From positions 85,509 to 149,508 of the forward strand of contig NZ_JACJOO010000047.1 of assembly GCF_014695575.1 (NCBI RefSeq): a stretch of DNA of 64,000 nucleotides, read 5' to 3'. The translations under genes were made by a program, and so were the position numbers. Source of the DNA: Leptolyngbya sp. FACHB-8. GTDB taxonomy: Bacteria > Cyanobacteriota > Cyanobacteriia > Elainellales > Elainellaceae. The notes below the pieces were generated by a model, which was given only the letters and a program-made list of their open reading frames with translations, searched no databases and was not told the origin of the DNA. Below are positions 54,663 through 64,000 of the stretch, one piece after another (position 1 is the stretch's first letter; every line of letters starts with the position of its first letter).

Positions 54663-55306
54663 GGCTACTTTAAGAAGCTAGAAATTGGAAAAAGTAGCCT
54701 CCTGATCTGTAAATTTTGAGTTGTTGTAAATTGGGGACTTAAATATTTTTGTTGTGTAGTACGCAAAGAACACTACATAATAAAAATATTCAAGCTTTGA
54801 TGATGAGGGCGATCGCCCATTCCTCAGCTTGGTTTTGACCCTTGCGAAGTACGAGTAGTAACACCGAACTCAGCAGAATACTCTTGCAAAGCATTACTAT
54901 TTGTAAGCTTTACTCACAGGTAATCAACCTTTCTTAATAGTGCTCAAACGCCGCTTGGTGATAGAAATATAGGCTTGTGGGTTTATAGGAGAGATGGCAA
55001 CCGTTCTCATCGATGAGCTTTGAGGTTTGCAACAGAATATGAACATTGTTTCATGACATATCTGACAATTTCCTTAAGATGAGCGATCCCCAAGAATTCT
55101 CATTAGAGAATTCAAGCGTCATCTTGTATCTACGAGAAAAGGACTCGTTTCAATCCTTAGCATTAGCATTCACCCGAAATACTTGGAAGAACTGAGTATT
55201 TTTACCCTCAAAAAGCTCTTCCCCTGAAAAGGACTGTGACTTTTTTGAAGAAGTCACAGTTTTGAACGTCTTCATTCGAGCAGCCCTTTAGCCCTGGCTG
55301 TTCGCT
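54663..55306. other. AT-rich structured non-coding region upstream of gltB
   Basis: The 1.1-kb gap 54372-55487 has no supportable gene (a 25-codon frame at 54604 is too short). Several paired segments are visible: GGCTACTTT with AAAGTAGCC (54664-54702), an outer AATATTTTT/AAAAATATT stem near 54742-54790, ACTGTGACTT with AAGTCACAGT (55233-55260), and CGAGCAGCC with GGCTGTTCG (55277-55304). The last two would lie in the gltB leader. The region is much more AT-rich than its neighbours. No clear NtcA site (GTA-N8-TAC) was found by eye. Confidence 0.4.
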
Positions 55307-55487
55307 CTCAAAGGCTTTTAACTCGGTTGCTGTTCCCAAATCCTGAATCTGTCGAGTCCATTGCTCAGGAGTTTGAGATTAGCCAATCGATGAGATTTGT
55401 TCAGGCTCATCTTTCCCCATTGAGGGAAGTCAGTGCCATAACTTTCCCTCGTTACACATCCCCTTTCGCTACTTTCGAGTATCCACA

Positions 55488-58400
55488 ATGAACCACTACC
55501 AAGCGCCATCTCGTCAGGGCCTGTACGATCCCCAATTTGAACACGATGCCTGTGGAGTTGGCTTTATCGTCCACATGAAGGGGCAGAAGTCCCACGACAT
55601 CGTGAAGAACGCCCTCACTATTCTCTGCAATCTGGATCACCGGGGGGCTGTGGGAGCCGAGTTCAATACAGGAGATGGAGCCGGCATTCTGTTTCAGGTG
55701 CCGCATCTGTTCTTGCAGAAGACGATGGCAGCTCAGGGGATCACGTTGCCCGAAGCCGGTCAGTATGGCGTGGGCATGATTTATGGGTCGCCTGATGAAG
55801 GGCAGCGATCGCGCGGTCGCCAAATTTTTGAACAGGTGGTTGCTGAAGAAGGGCTACGCGTTCTAGGGTGGCGTGATGTCCCCACAGATAACTCTTCCCT
55901 GGGTAACACTGCTAAAGCCAGCGAACCCTTGATGCAGCAGGTGTTCATCGAACGGGGCGCAAGTTTCGCGGATGACCTCGCATTTGAGCGCAAACTCTAC
56001 GTCATCCGCAAGCGCTCCCATGGCCTGATTCGCACTCACGACTGCGATCCCTACTGGTATCCTTCCAGCCTTTCGGCCCGCACCATCGTCTACAAAGGGA
56101 TGTTGATGCCGGGGCAGGTGGCTGATTACTACCCGGATTTGCGCGATCCCGACCTCACCAGTGCGCTGGCGATGGTGCATTCTCGCTTCAGCACCAACAC
56201 CTTCCCGAGCTGGGAGCGATCGCACCCCTACCGCTACATCGCCCATAACGGTGAGATCAACACCCTGCGCGGCAACATCAACTGGATGAATGCGCGGCAG
56301 TCCCTCTTTGCGTCTGAGCTATTTGGTGATGACATCCAGAAGATTCGTCCCGTAATTAACATGGATGGCAGCGACTCGCTGATCTTCGATAACGCGCTGG
56401 AATTGCTGGCATTATCTGGGCGATCGCTCCCCCATGCGGTGATGATGATGATCCCGGAACCGTGGAGTGCTCATGAGTCCATGGACGAGGCGAAGAAAGC
56501 CTTCTATGAGTACCATTCCTGCCTGATGGAGCCATGGGATGGCCCCGCCTCCATTGGCTTCACCGACGGTACGGTGATTGGTGCGGTGCTCGATCGCAAC
56601 GGCCTGCGCCCCTCCCGGTACTACATCACCCAGGACGATCTGGTGATTATGGCGTCCGAAGCGGGAGTTCTCCCCATCGAGCCGGACCGAATCATTCGTA
56701 AAGGCCGCCTGGAGCCAGGCCGGATGTTCCTGGTCAATACGGAAGAAGGCCGTATCGTGGCCGATGAAGAAATCAAATCCCAAATCATCAACGAACATCC
56801 CTACGGCGACTGGCTGGCTCAAAATCTCGTTGATCTCGATCAACTTCCCGCTGCTCCCATCGCTCCTCTAACTTCTCAACTCCCCCTCCCGCAGCGTCAA
56901 AAAGCCTTTGGTTACACCTTCGAAGAACTGCGGCTACTGCTGACTCCCATGGCTAAGGATGGCGTTGAGGCAGTGGGATCAATGGGTACCGATACCCCGC
57001 TAGCGGTGTTGAGCGATCGCCCCAAGCTGCTCTACGACTACTTTCAACAACTCTTCGCCCAGGTCACCAACCCACCGATTGACTCCATTCGCGAGGAAAT
57101 TATTACCTCGGCCATTACCACCATCGGCTCTGAGAAAAACCTGCTGGAACCGACACCGGAAAGCTGCAATCTGATCAAGTTGCAAAAGCCTATCCTGACT
57201 GACGCAGACCTGGCAAAGCTGAAAGGCATTCAGCAGGGTGGATTTAAGTCCGTCACCTTGCCAATACTGTTCCCCGCAGCGGATGGGGTGCAGGGTCTAG
57301 AGGCTCGGATGGAAGCGCTGTTTGCGGAAGCGGATGGGGCGATCGCGGATGGCGTGAATCTGCTGATTTTGAGCGATCGCGACCTCAGTGTGGACCGTGC
57401 AGCCATCCCAGCACTGATAGCCGTAGCTGGCCTGCATCACCACCTGATCCGCCAGGGCACCCGCACTCGCGTCGGCCTCATTCTTGAATCTGGCGAACCC
57501 CGCGAAGTCCATCACTTTGCAGTGCTGATGGGCTACGGCTGCTGTGCCATCAACCCCTACCTGGCCTTTGAGACAATCGCTAACATGATCGATGAGAAAT
57601 TGTTGCTGGGTGTGGAATACAGCACCGCTTGCAAGAACTACGCCAAGGCAGCGACCAAGGGAATCGTCAAGATTGCCTCGAAGATTGGCATTTCGACCCT
57701 GCAAAGCTATCGAGGAGCGCAGATCTTTGAGGCGATCGGCCTGAATCAAGCGGTGATCGATCGCTACTTCACCTGGACGGCTTCTCGCATTGAAGGGGCT
57801 GACCTGGACGTGCTAACTCAGGAAGCGCTGATGCGTCATAGCCACGCATTCCCCACCAGTGCTGCTCAAGACTTTACGTTGGATGTTGGCGGCGAGTACC
57901 AGTGGCGGCGGGATGGTGAGGCCCACCTGTTCCGGCCTGAAACCATCCACCTGCTGCAACGGGCAGTGCGCGAGGACGACTACAGCCTGTTCAAGAAATA
58001 CGCCGAATCAGTCAATGACCAGAGCAAGCAGCACTTCACCCTGCGCGGTCTGCTCGACTTCAAACAGCGCGAGCCGATCCCCCTGGAAGAAGTGGAGCCT
58101 GTGGAGGAAATCGTCAAACGGTTTAAGACCGGGGCGATGAGCTATGGCTCGATTTCCAAGGAAGCGCATGAGACATTAGCGATCGCCATGAACCGTCTCG
58201 GCGGCAAGTCCAACACGGGTGAAGGCGGCGAAGACCCCGAACGCTACACCTGGACAAACGAGCGCGGTGATTCCAAGAACAGTGCCATCAAACAAGTTGC
58301 TTCTGGCCGCTTCGGTGTCACCAGCTTGTATCTCTCCCAGGCGCGTGAAATCCAGATCAAGATGGCCCAGGGTGCGAAACCTGGTGAAGGGGGCCAGCTC

Positions 58401-60077
58401 CCTGGTGGAAAGGTGTATCCCTGGGTTGCCAAGGTGCGCCACTCAACCCCCGGTGTGGGTCTAATTTCCCCACCGCCCCACCACGACATCTACTCTATTG
58501 AAGACCTGGCCGAGCTAATTCACGACCTGAAGAATGCCAATCGGGAAGCCCGCATCAGCGTCAAGCTGGTGTCTGAAGTGGGTGTGGGAACGATCGCCGC
58601 TGGAGTTGCCAAGGCTCACGCTGATGTGGTGCTAATCTCTGGCTTTGATGGCGGCACAGGTGCCTCACCCCAAACCTCCATCAAGCACGCTGGCCTGCCC
58701 TGGGAATTAGGGTTGGCTGAAACTCACCAAACGTTGGTACTGAACGACCTCCGCAGTCGAATTGCAGTGGAGACAGATGGGCAGATGAAGACGGGTAGGG
58801 ATGTGGCGATCGCCGCTCTCCTCGGTGCCGAAGAATTCGGCTTCTCCACTGCTCCTCTGGTCAGCCTTGGCTGCATCATGATGCGGGTCTGTCATAAGAA
58901 CACCTGCCCTGCCGGGATTGCCACCCAGGATCCCGAACTTCGTAAGAGCTTCGTGGGCGATCCCCAGCACGCCGTCAACTTCATGCGCTTTGTCGCAACA
59001 GAGCTGCGGGAAGTCATGGCTCAACTCGGCTTCCGCACGCTCAGCGAGATGGTCGGTCGCACTGACATTCTGGAAGCGAAGCAAGCGGTGGATCACTGGA
59101 AGGCCAAAGGCATTGACCTATCGAAGATCCTGTATCAACCCGACGTTGGCCCCGAGGTTGGTCGTTACTGCCAGATTCCTCAGGATCACGGCCTCGCAAA
59201 ATCCTTGGACATCACCACCCTGCTGGATCTGTGCAAACCTGCGATCGAAAATGGCGAGAAGGTCAGTGCCACCCTACCTATCCGCAATACGAACCGCGTG
59301 GTGGGCACTATCCTTGGCAACGAAATCACTAAACGCCATTGGGACGGATTAGCAGAGGACACGGTTCATCTTCACTTCCAGGGCAGTGCAGGCCAAAGCT
59401 TCGGCGCATTCGTGCCCAAGGGTGTGACGCTGGAATTGGAGGGGGATGCCAACGATTACTTCGGTAAGGGATTGAGTGGCGGCAAGCTGATCATTTACCC
59501 CGATAAAGCTTCCACCTTCGCCCCCGAAGAGAACATCATCATCGGCAACGTCGCCTTTTACGGCGCAACAGGCGGAGAGGCGTTCATCAATGGCATGGCT
59601 GGAGAACGCTTCGGCGTTCGCAACTCGGGCGTGAAAACCGTCGTGGAAGCCGTTGGTGACCACGGTTGCGAATACATGACAGGCGGTAAGGTCGTCATCC
59701 TTGGCAAGACAGGGCGCAACTTTGCGGCTGGTATGAGTGGTGGTGTGGCCTACATCCTCGACGAAGCGGGCGACTTTGCGACCCGCTGCAACACTCAAAT
59801 GGTCGGCCTCGAAAGCCTGGAGGAACCGGAAGAAATCCAAGACCTCCGCGAACTGATTCAGAAACACGCCGATTACACCCGTAGTCGTAAGGCCGCTGAG
59901 GTGTTGGCCAATTGGGAGGCCAGTGTGCCCAGGTTTGTGAAGGTAATGCCTCGCGATTACAAGCGGGTGTTACAGGCCATTCAGACGGCGATCGCCGATG
60001 GCCTCACTGGAGACGACGCCCTCACCGCTGCCTTCGAAGCGAATGCCCGCGATGTCGCCCGCATCGGTGGCGGTTGA
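55488..60077 (+). CDS. gltB: Glutamate synthase large subunit
   Basis: The large GOGAT subunit transfers the amide group of glutamine to 2-oxoglutarate. The 1529-residue product has a 21-residue propeptide followed by the nucleophile Cys22 in [13 protein letters not shown] (class II glutamine amidotransferase). The central domain and FMN/FeS synthase domain follow: [17 protein letters not shown], the SKTGEGGED-type [25 protein letters not shown] and [20 protein letters not shown], which holds the 3Fe-4S Cys. The C-terminal beta-helix ends the protein. Because gltD follows, it is most likely the pyridine-nucleotide type rather than the ferredoxin type, though this was not resolved by the loop sequence. 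Confidence 0.95.
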   Translation: MNHYQAPSRQGLYDPQFEHDACGVGFIVHMKGQKSHDIVKNALTILCNLDHRGAVGAEFNTGDGAGILFQVPHLFLQKTMAAQGITLPEAGQYGVGMIYGSPDEGQRSRGRQIFEQVVAEEGLRVLGWRDVPTDNSSLGNTAKASEPLMQQVFIERGASFADDLAFERKLYVIRKRSHGLIRTHDCDPYWYPSSLSARTIVYKGMLMPGQVADYYPDLRDPDLTSALAMVHSRFSTNTFPSWERSHPYRYIAHNGEINTLRGNINWMNARQSLFASELFGDDIQKIRPVINMDGSDSLIFDNALELLALSGRSLPHAVMMMIPEPWSAHESMDEAKKAFYEYHSCLMEPWDGPASIGFTDGTVIGAVLDRNGLRPSRYYITQDDLVIMASEAGVLPIEPDRIIRKGRLEPGRMFLVNTEEGRIVADEEIKSQIINEHPYGDWLAQNLVDLDQLPAAPIAPLTSQLPLPQRQKAFGYTFEELRLLLTPMAKDGVEAVGSMGTDTPLAVLSDRPKLLYDYFQQLFAQVTNPPIDSIREEIITSAITTIGSEKNLLEPTPESCNLIKLQKPILTDADLAKLKGIQQGGFKSVTLPILFPAADGVQGLEARMEALFAEADGAIADGVNLLILSDRDLSVDRAAIPALIAVAGLHHHLIRQGTRTRVGLILESGEPREVHHFAVLMGYGCCAINPYLAFETIANMIDEKLLLGVEYSTACKNYAKAATKGIVKIASKIGISTLQSYRGAQIFEAIGLNQAVIDRYFTWTASRIEGADLDVLTQEALMRHSHAFPTSAAQDFTLDVGGEYQWRRDGEAHLFRPETIHLLQRAVREDDYSLFKKYAESVNDQSKQHFTLRGLLDFKQREPIPLEEVEPVEEIVKRFKTGAMSYGSISKEAHETLAIAMNRLGGKSNTGEGGEDPERYTWTNERGDSKNSAIKQVASGRFGVTSLYLSQAREIQIKMAQGAKPGEGGQLPGGKVYPWVAKVRHSTPGVGLISPPPHHDIYSIEDLAELIHDLKNANREARISVKLVSEVGVGTIAAGVAKAHADVVLISGFDGGTGASPQTSIKHAGLPWELGLAETHQTLVLNDLRSRIAVETDGQMKTGRDVAIAALLGAEEFGFSTAPLVSLGCIMMRVCHKNTCPAGIATQDPELRKSFVGDPQHAVNFMRFVATELREVMAQLGFRTLSEMVGRTDILEAKQAVDHWKAKGIDLSKILYQPDVGPEVGRYCQIPQDHGLAKSLDITTLLDLCKPAIENGEKVSATLPIRNTNRVVGTILGNEITKRHWDGLAEDTVHLHFQGSAGQSFGAFVPKGVTLELEGDANDYFGKGLSGGKLIIYPDKASTFAPEENIIIGNVAFYGATGGEAFINGMAGERFGVRNSGVKTVVEAVGDHGCEYMTGGKVVILGKTGRNFAAGMSGGVAYILDEAGDFATRCNTQMVGLESLEEPEEIQDLRELIQKHADYTRSRKAAEVLANWEASVPRFVKVMPRDYKRVLQAIQTAIADGLTGDDALTAAFEANARDVARIGGG

Positions 60078-60085
60078 TAACACCC

Positions 60086-60113
60086 GTAAGGGCGAATGAC
60101 TATTCGCCCCTAC
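60086..60113. terminator. Hairpin after gltB
   Basis: Arms GTAAGGGCGAAT and ATTCGCCCCTAC pair across 4 bases, 9 bp after the gltB stop and just before the stop of the antisense gene. It resembles the dispersed GTAGGGGC repeat and may terminate both. Confidence 0.6.
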
Positions 60114-60116
60114 AGC

Positions 60117-60437
60117 CTATTGATTATTAGCAGCGAGGGTATTGACCAGGCTAATGACAGACGGAGTGATATTGGAGAGCACTACTACCGAGGCTGCCGC
60201 GATGATGATAGTCGTTGCCATGCGGACCATCCCATCGGTTCCCTTCTGGAAGGAATCGAACTTGTACTCTACTTTCTCGACCTTCTCATCCAGAGTTCTG
60301 GGTTCGGTCTGCGCCTCAACACGGTCTACTTTTTCCTCTAGCCTATTGAGCCGTTGGCCCAGCCCTCTTATCTCCTCCTGTAAACCCAGGATTAGGTCTC
60401 GAAGGTCATTTGAATCGGGATTGTCAGATGCTTGCAT
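60117..60437 (-). CDS. Small coiled-coil protein with C-terminal membrane helix
   Basis: This 106-residue product lies antisense between gltB and gltD. Residues 10-70 form a clear coiled coil (LRDLILGLQEEIRGLGQRLN, LEEKVDRVEAQTE). The C-terminal segment MATTIIIAAASVVVLSNI is a membrane helix. The layout resembles small CcdC- or hemolysin-XhlA-like proteins, but no family is claimed. Its presence means gltD needs its own promoter or read-through across an antisense gene. Confidence 0.7.
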   Translation of the reverse strand: MQASDNPDSNDLRDLILGLQEEIRGLGQRLNRLEEKVDRVEAQTEPRTLDEKVEKVEYKFDSFQKGTDGMVRMATTIIIAAASVVVLSNITPSVISLVNTLAANNQ

Positions 60438-60564
60438 AGCGGTTGTGGATGCGTTGGCTCTCTCCTGATTTTATTGTCGCGCACTCTATTTGCCTTCGGG
60501 ATAAACCCTCATTAGTTCAAAGCTACTAATCACTTGATTTTTAGAAGATTTACCAGGAAGAACC

Positions 60565-62049
60565 ATGGGAAAACCAACGGGATTTATGGAATATTTGCGG
60601 GAGGTCGCCGATGAGATCTCCCCGAGCGATCGCATTCGCAACTGGGACGAATTCCACCTTCATATGCCGGAGGAAAACCTCCGCACCCAGGGCGCACGCT
60701 GCATGGATTGCGGCACTCCCTTCTGCCACACGGGCATGACCCTCAGCGGCATGGCCAGCGGCTGCCCTATCAACAACCTGATCCCCGAATGGAATGATCT
60801 GATTTATCGTGGCCTCTGGCAGGAAGCGCTCGATCGCCTCCACAAAACCAATAACTTCCCCGAATTCACCGGACGGGTTTGCCCTGCTCCTTGCGAAGGC
60901 TCCTGCGTTCTCGGCATCACTCACCCTCCAGTGACCATCAAGAACATTGAGTATTCGATCGCCGAAAAAGGCTGGGAATCCGGCTGGATTACCCCTACAC
61001 CCCCAACTAAACGCACCGGGAAGAAGGTCGCTGTGATTGGCTCAGGCCCCGCTGGACTAGCGGCGGCGACCCAATTGAATACGGCAGGCCACTGGGTCAC
61101 CGTGTATGAGCGAGCCGATCGCCCCGGCGGTTTGCTTATGTATGGCATCCCCAATATGAAGTTGGACAAGCAGAAGGTCGTGCTGCGTCGTTTGGAAGTG
61201 CTGGAAGCCGAAGGCGTCACCTTCGTTTGCAACACCGAGGTAGGCAAAGACATCTCGGCAGAAACTTTGCTAAAGGATTACGATGCCGTCGTTCTCTGCA
61301 CTGGAGCGACCAAACCCCGCGACCTACCTATTGAAGGCCGGGAACTCAAAGGCATTCACTTTGCGATGGAGTTCCTCACAGGAAATACTCGCACCGTACT
61401 CAACGGTAACCCCACCGAAGATTACATTACTGCCGCCGGCAAAGACGTAATCATCATTGGTGGCGGTGACACCGGGACAGACTGCGTCGGCACTTCCATC
61501 CGCCATGGGTGCAATAGCGTCACCCAGTTGGAAATTATGCCAAAACCGCCCGAAACCCGCGCCGCCAGCAACCCCTGGCCCGAATGGCCCAAAGTCTACA
61601 AGATGGATTACGGCCAGGAGGAAGCGGCTGCCATGTTCGGCGCAGATCCTCGCACCTACCTCACCACGGCTACTCAGTTCGAGGGCGACGAAAACGGCCA
61701 GGTCAAAGCCATTCACACTGTCCAGGTGCAGTGGATGCGCGATGAAAATGGCCGCTTCTCCCCCCAACCCATTCCCGGCACTGAAAAGGTAACTCCCACC
61801 CAATTGGTACTCCTTGCCATGGGCTTCCTCGGCCCCGAACAACCCCTCCTGGACGCCCTCGGCCTGGAACGGGATGGACGCAGCAACATCAAAGCCGAGC
61901 ATGAGCAATACACTACCTCAATCCCTGGAGTCTTCGCTGCGGGTGATTGTCGTCGGGGGCAAAGCCTTGTGGTATGGGCCATCAACGAAGGCCGGGGTGC
62001 GGCACGGGAGTGCGATCGCTACCTCATGGGCCACACCGATCTCCCCTAA
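60565..62049 (+). CDS. gltD: Glutamate synthase small subunit
   Basis: GltD takes electrons from NAD(P)H via FAD and passes them through 4Fe-4S clusters to GltB. The 494-residue product starts [20 protein letters not shown]. It has the N-terminal Cys cluster motifs ([12 protein letters not shown], then [12 protein letters not shown], and [12 protein letters not shown]), the FAD Rossmann motif [15 protein letters not shown] and the NAD(P) motif [19 protein letters not shown] precedes the ATG. It lies 487 bp after gltB with an antisense gene in between. Confidence 0.96.
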   Translation: MGKPTGFMEYLREVADEISPSDRIRNWDEFHLHMPEENLRTQGARCMDCGTPFCHTGMTLSGMASGCPINNLIPEWNDLIYRGLWQEALDRLHKTNNFPEFTGRVCPAPCEGSCVLGITHPPVTIKNIEYSIAEKGWESGWITPTPPTKRTGKKVAVIGSGPAGLAAATQLNTAGHWVTVYERADRPGGLLMYGIPNMKLDKQKVVLRRLEVLEAEGVTFVCNTEVGKDISAETLLKDYDAVVLCTGATKPRDLPIEGRELKGIHFAMEFLTGNTRTVLNGNPTEDYITAAGKDVIIIGGGDTGTDCVGTSIRHGCNSVTQLEIMPKPPETRAASNPWPEWPKVYKMDYGQEEAAAMFGADPRTYLTTATQFEGDENGQVKAIHTVQVQWMRDENGRFSPQPIPGTEKVTPTQLVLLAMGFLGPEQPLLDALGLERDGRSNIKAEHEQYTTSIPGVFAAGDCRRGQSLVVWAINEGRGAARECDRYLMGHTDLP

Positions 62050-62129
62050 AACTTAGAGCAGGGGTGCTCTATTGGTTGCCCCTGCTCCGCTGCCTGTCAA
62101 TTTCTCCACTTCATCTAAAGGATCCAAGC

Positions 62130-62342
62130 ATGGACACCACCTACCCCCGCCAGGTCTATCACAACCTCCGTCTTCTAGAGCATGTCAACATCGTGACCAG
62201 TGCGCTGTATCGCCAAATGGCTCAAGATGTCCTGGCAGACTCCAGCGTAGATCTAGTTTGGCGGCAGGCGATCTCCCATCGTCTCAGCGAAGCTAACTTA
62301 CGATTAGAGCGGCAGACTGTCGGGAAGGACGATAGTTATTAA
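62130..62342 (+). CDS. Hypothetical 70-residue protein
   Basis: The ATG at 62130 has AAAGGA upstream. The product (MDTTYPRQVYHNLRLLEHVN) is charged and mostly helical, with no membrane segment. It follows gltD by 80 bp in the same direction and ends just before a perfect terminator-like palindrome, so it may be co-transcribed with gltD. No family was recognised. Confidence 0.55.
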   Translation: MDTTYPRQVYHNLRLLEHVNIVTSALYRQMAQDVLADSSVDLVWRQAISHRLSEANLRLERQTVGKDDSY

Positions 62343-62346
62343 TCCT

Positions 62347-62413
62347 GTTGTTATCACAAAATAAAGAGGTTGCCGCGCATCGCGCGGCAACCTCTTTATT
62401 TTGTGATAACAAC
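62347..62413. terminator. Perfect 67-bp palindrome between converging genes
   Basis: Arms GTTGTTATCACAAAATAAAG and complement, with an inner GAGGTTGCCGCGC stem and loop ATC, form a stem of about 32 bp. It lies between two convergent genes and could terminate both. Confidence 0.75.
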
Positions 62414-62426
62414 GGCAGTAGGATGA

Positions 62427-62945
62427 CTAGCGATGACCCATCCACTTAGATGCGATCGCCCCCAAAGCAGCCCCAACTAACGGATTGCTCAGCATCTTCA
62501 CAAGAGCCGGTTGATCGGCCAGCACATCCTGGAAGATGTCGGGGTGATTGTGATAAGCGAAGGATGCAAGCTTCGACACATCGTCAGCATTCATCCGGCT
62601 AGCGTGGTGGGTGGAAAGACCCAGTTGCTTTTCCAGGTCATGATCTTTCAAACCCCGATGGCCCAACTGCTTCAAAAATTCTTTCGCTACATCGTCGCGC
62701 TCATTGGGCTTGATTTGAGCGATCGCCTTCTGCAATTCCGGCTCCATTTGACTGGAAGGAATCCGTTCGGGCTTAAAGGCTTGACTGAATAGATGCTTCC
62801 GCTCATCTCGCGAGGAACGCCGGGCGAAGTCATCAAAGTTGTCGTAGTTGTTGCCAATTTCGGTAGATTTGGCATCGAGAGATTCGACATTTCCGCCTGA
62901 CAGATCTTGCATGATCTGACGCTTATAGGCATCACTACTCGACAT
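62427..62945 (-). CDS. Hypothetical soluble protein
   Basis: The start MSSSDAYKRQIMQDLSG at 62945 is preferred because AGGAG sits six bases before it; an ATG two codons upstream abuts the ribosome site. The 172-residue product is rich in Asp, Lys and His, helical, and ends with a short hydrophobic stretch (MLSNPLVGAALGAIASKWMG) that could be amphipathic. No family function was recognised. Confidence 0.65.
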   Translation of the reverse strand: MSSSDAYKRQIMQDLSGGNVESLDAKSTEIGNNYDNFDDFARRSSRDERKHLFSQAFKPERIPSSQMEPELQKAIAQIKPNERDDVAKEFLKQLGHRGLKDHDLEKQLGLSTHHASRMNADDVSKLASFAYHNHPDIFQDVLADQPALVKMLSNPLVGAALGAIASKWMGHR

Positions 62946-62974
62946 AATCATCTCCTAATATTTGCAGTTTTTCT

Positions 62975-63015
62975 GAAGTTATTTTTTTGTGCACTTCGCA
63001 CGAAAAAATAACTTC
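62975..63015. repeat. Hairpin GAAGTTATTTTTTTGTGC
   Basis: An 18-bp stem with a five-base loop lies between two leftward genes, 12 bp from the stop of the lipoprotein gene. It resembles palindromes at 2205 and 28004. Confidence 0.55.
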
Positions 63016-63026
63016 TACAACAGAAC

Positions 63027-63455
63027 CTATGCCGCTTGATACTCAATCTGCCGCGTAGAAGTGTTGTACTTGGCAGTCAGAATTCGCTGTTTATCAGGGG
63101 CATAGACCAACACCTGTAGATCCCGGTTTGGGAAGTTCTTTTGGAAGCCCTGGACGAGCGATCGCGCCAATTCTTTTACTTCCGTAGGATGCACTTTTGA
63201 GGAAATAACAACGCCCAGTTTGTCGTTGTCACGCACATAAGCATCCTGAACCAAACCGTGGGCTGTACTTACAACCCAATCCCCAAATTTTTGTCCCGTT
63301 GCTGTATCACCGCGCTGCAATTGCGAATAGGTGGATGTATCGCTGGAAGGCTGGCTAACCTGGGTCGCCGTGCCACTACAAGCTGAGGTCGTCAGCAGAA
63401 CACCCACCAAACATAGCGCGACTAAAACAGTTCGGATGCGTCGAAATAAGCTCAC
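63027..63455 (-). CDS. Lipoprotein with YhcN/YlaJ-like domain
   Basis: A GTG at 63455 with AGGAGG five bases upstream starts a 142-residue lipoprotein. The signal (TVLVALCLVGVLLTTSAC) ends in a lipobox-like TSAC. A Ser/Thr/Gln linker leads to a domain with VQDAYVRDNDKLGVVISSKV and VKELARSLVQGFQKNFPNRD. This beta-alpha pattern resembles the YhcN/YlaJ sporulation lipoprotein family, also seen in cyanobacteria. The function is unknown. Confidence 0.65.
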   Translation of the reverse strand: MSLFRRIRTVLVALCLVGVLLTTSACSGTATQVSQPSSDTSTYSQLQRGDTATGQKFGDWVVSTAHGLVQDAYVRDNDKLGVVISSKVHPTEVKELARSLVQGFQKNFPNRDLQVLVYAPDKQRILTAKYNTSTRQIEYQAA

Positions 63456-64000
63456 CTCTACCTCCTAAAATGTCTCAATCCAGTAGATAAATGACGGCTT
63501 TCAAGTGAGGGATTTCGGCATTTTGGTACAACCATATTGAACAGAAAGTGGATGCTTCTGTTGCGCCAAACTCCCCTATTCACGCTCAAAAATCACTGTG
63601 AGCGCGATTTAATACGTCCTAAAATCGCTTTTGCTATATCTTCGATCGTAGGAGGTTCAAAGATTATTGCCTTCCTTCAAAAGTTGTAACTGAAATTACA
63701 GTCTAGAGAATGCATTTGATTATCTCGTTTCTAGAAGAAGGACTTGAAGTCGGCCTAAAGAGGTAGAGATTTCTTATCAAATGCCACTACTCGACAAACA
63801 ACTGCTTCACTATCAAAAAATCCATATCAAGCTACCACCCTTGTCGTAGAGACGTTGCACGCAATGGGGAGCATGTCACCTTTGCGGTGAGTAGAAATGC
63901 CTAAGAGGAACTGAAGTGCTGGAAAAGTTAGGTTGTATCAGCGAAAATCAGAGCTATCTACTTCGCAGACAAAGCCATGCAACCTGAACAAGAGCAAGCC
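63456..64000. other. Right-edge region with no recognised gene
   Basis: No open frame with family features was found in these 545 bp. A fragment TAGAGACGTTGCACGCAA near 63848 resembles half of a common cyanobacterial dispersed repeat. An ATG at 63977 opens a frame that leaves the window after 8 codons and cannot be judged. Confidence 0.4.

Noticed and set aside
54604..54681. A 25-codon frame (MAEEICYEMYSK) in the gltB upstream region
   Set aside because: Too short and without homology or operon context; it could be real but nothing supports it beyond an ATG.
54721..55487. NtcA binding site upstream of gltB
   Set aside because: By eye, GTA and TAC triplets occur but not with the 8-base spacing of the consensus; a GTAGT/ACTAC inverted repeat near 54756 has the wrong spacing.
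55488..60077. Ferredoxin-dependent glutamate synthase (gltS) instead of gltB
   Set aside because: The adjacent gltD favours the pyridine-nucleotide enzyme; the ferredoxin loop was not resolved by eye, so some doubt remains.

Overview
The window is a stretch of a cyanobacterial chromosome. The evidence is the density of HIP1 octamers (GCGATCGC), the cytochrome b6f genes petC and petA, the light-independent protochlorophyllide reductase gene chlB, a DUF3067 gene beside petC, and paired gltB/gltD glutamate synthase genes. A filamentous Leptolyngbya-like lineage would fit, but the sequence does not settle the genus. No rRNA, CRISPR array, prophage or complete transposase gene was seen. There is one tRNA gene, tRNA-Phe(GAA).

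Layout. 1-14.2 kb is core genome: recJ (running off the left edge), an SDR oxidoreductase, purM, chlB, an alpha/beta hydrolase, the NAD(P)HX repair gene nnrE-nnrD overlapping a SLOG-like gene, a SPOR-type envelope protein, petC-petA, DUF3067, csaA and tatC. PetC carries a visible twin-arginine motif, so tatC encodes part of the machinery expected to export PetC. 14.7-31.8 kb is more accessory: tRNA-Phe followed by a leftward cassette of a DnaQ-like exonuclease and three tiny ORFs, a BrnT-BrnA toxin-antitoxin pair, a GNAT enzyme, two RTX calcium-binding proteins, two substrate-binding proteins around a GGDEF-EAL c-di-GMP enzyme, and an XRE regulator next to a protein with a PIN-like N-terminus. 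32-55 kb mixes housekeeping and metabolic genes: gntK, a YihY membrane protein, pmbA/tldE, a GH-A-clan hydrolase-like protein, a family-4 uracil-DNA glycosylase, a dual-specificity phosphatase, an AI-2E transporter, a methylglyoxal synthase/lipid kinase fusion, an RND efflux pair, a TVP38 protein, mnmE and a methyltransferase. 55-62 kb holds gltB and gltD, the two GOGAT subunits, with a small coiled-coil membrane gene inserted antisense between them. The right end has small exported or unknown proteins.

The most striking pattern lies between genes. Almost every longer intergenic region carries one or more long, nearly perfect palindromes. Several belong to recognisable families of short non-autonomous elements (MITE-like). 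A 121-bp family at 31883 and 53498 has 7-bp flanking duplications. A 93-bp family at 6524 and 43000 has 6-bp duplications. A 118-bp double hairpin at 10345 is flanked by a 10-bp direct repeat. A 99-bp family has inverted copies at 21276 and 33838. A further family at 21165, 44659 and 41098 shares termini. Between copies the hairpin arms change in matched pairs, so base pairing is retained while sequence drifts. Many hairpin tips are the heptamer GCGAAGC or a close GNA-type relative, known as an exceptionally stable single-stranded DNA mini-hairpin. No transposase that could mobilise these elements was found in the window.

All calls come from reading the sequence and knowledge of protein families. 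No database search was run.
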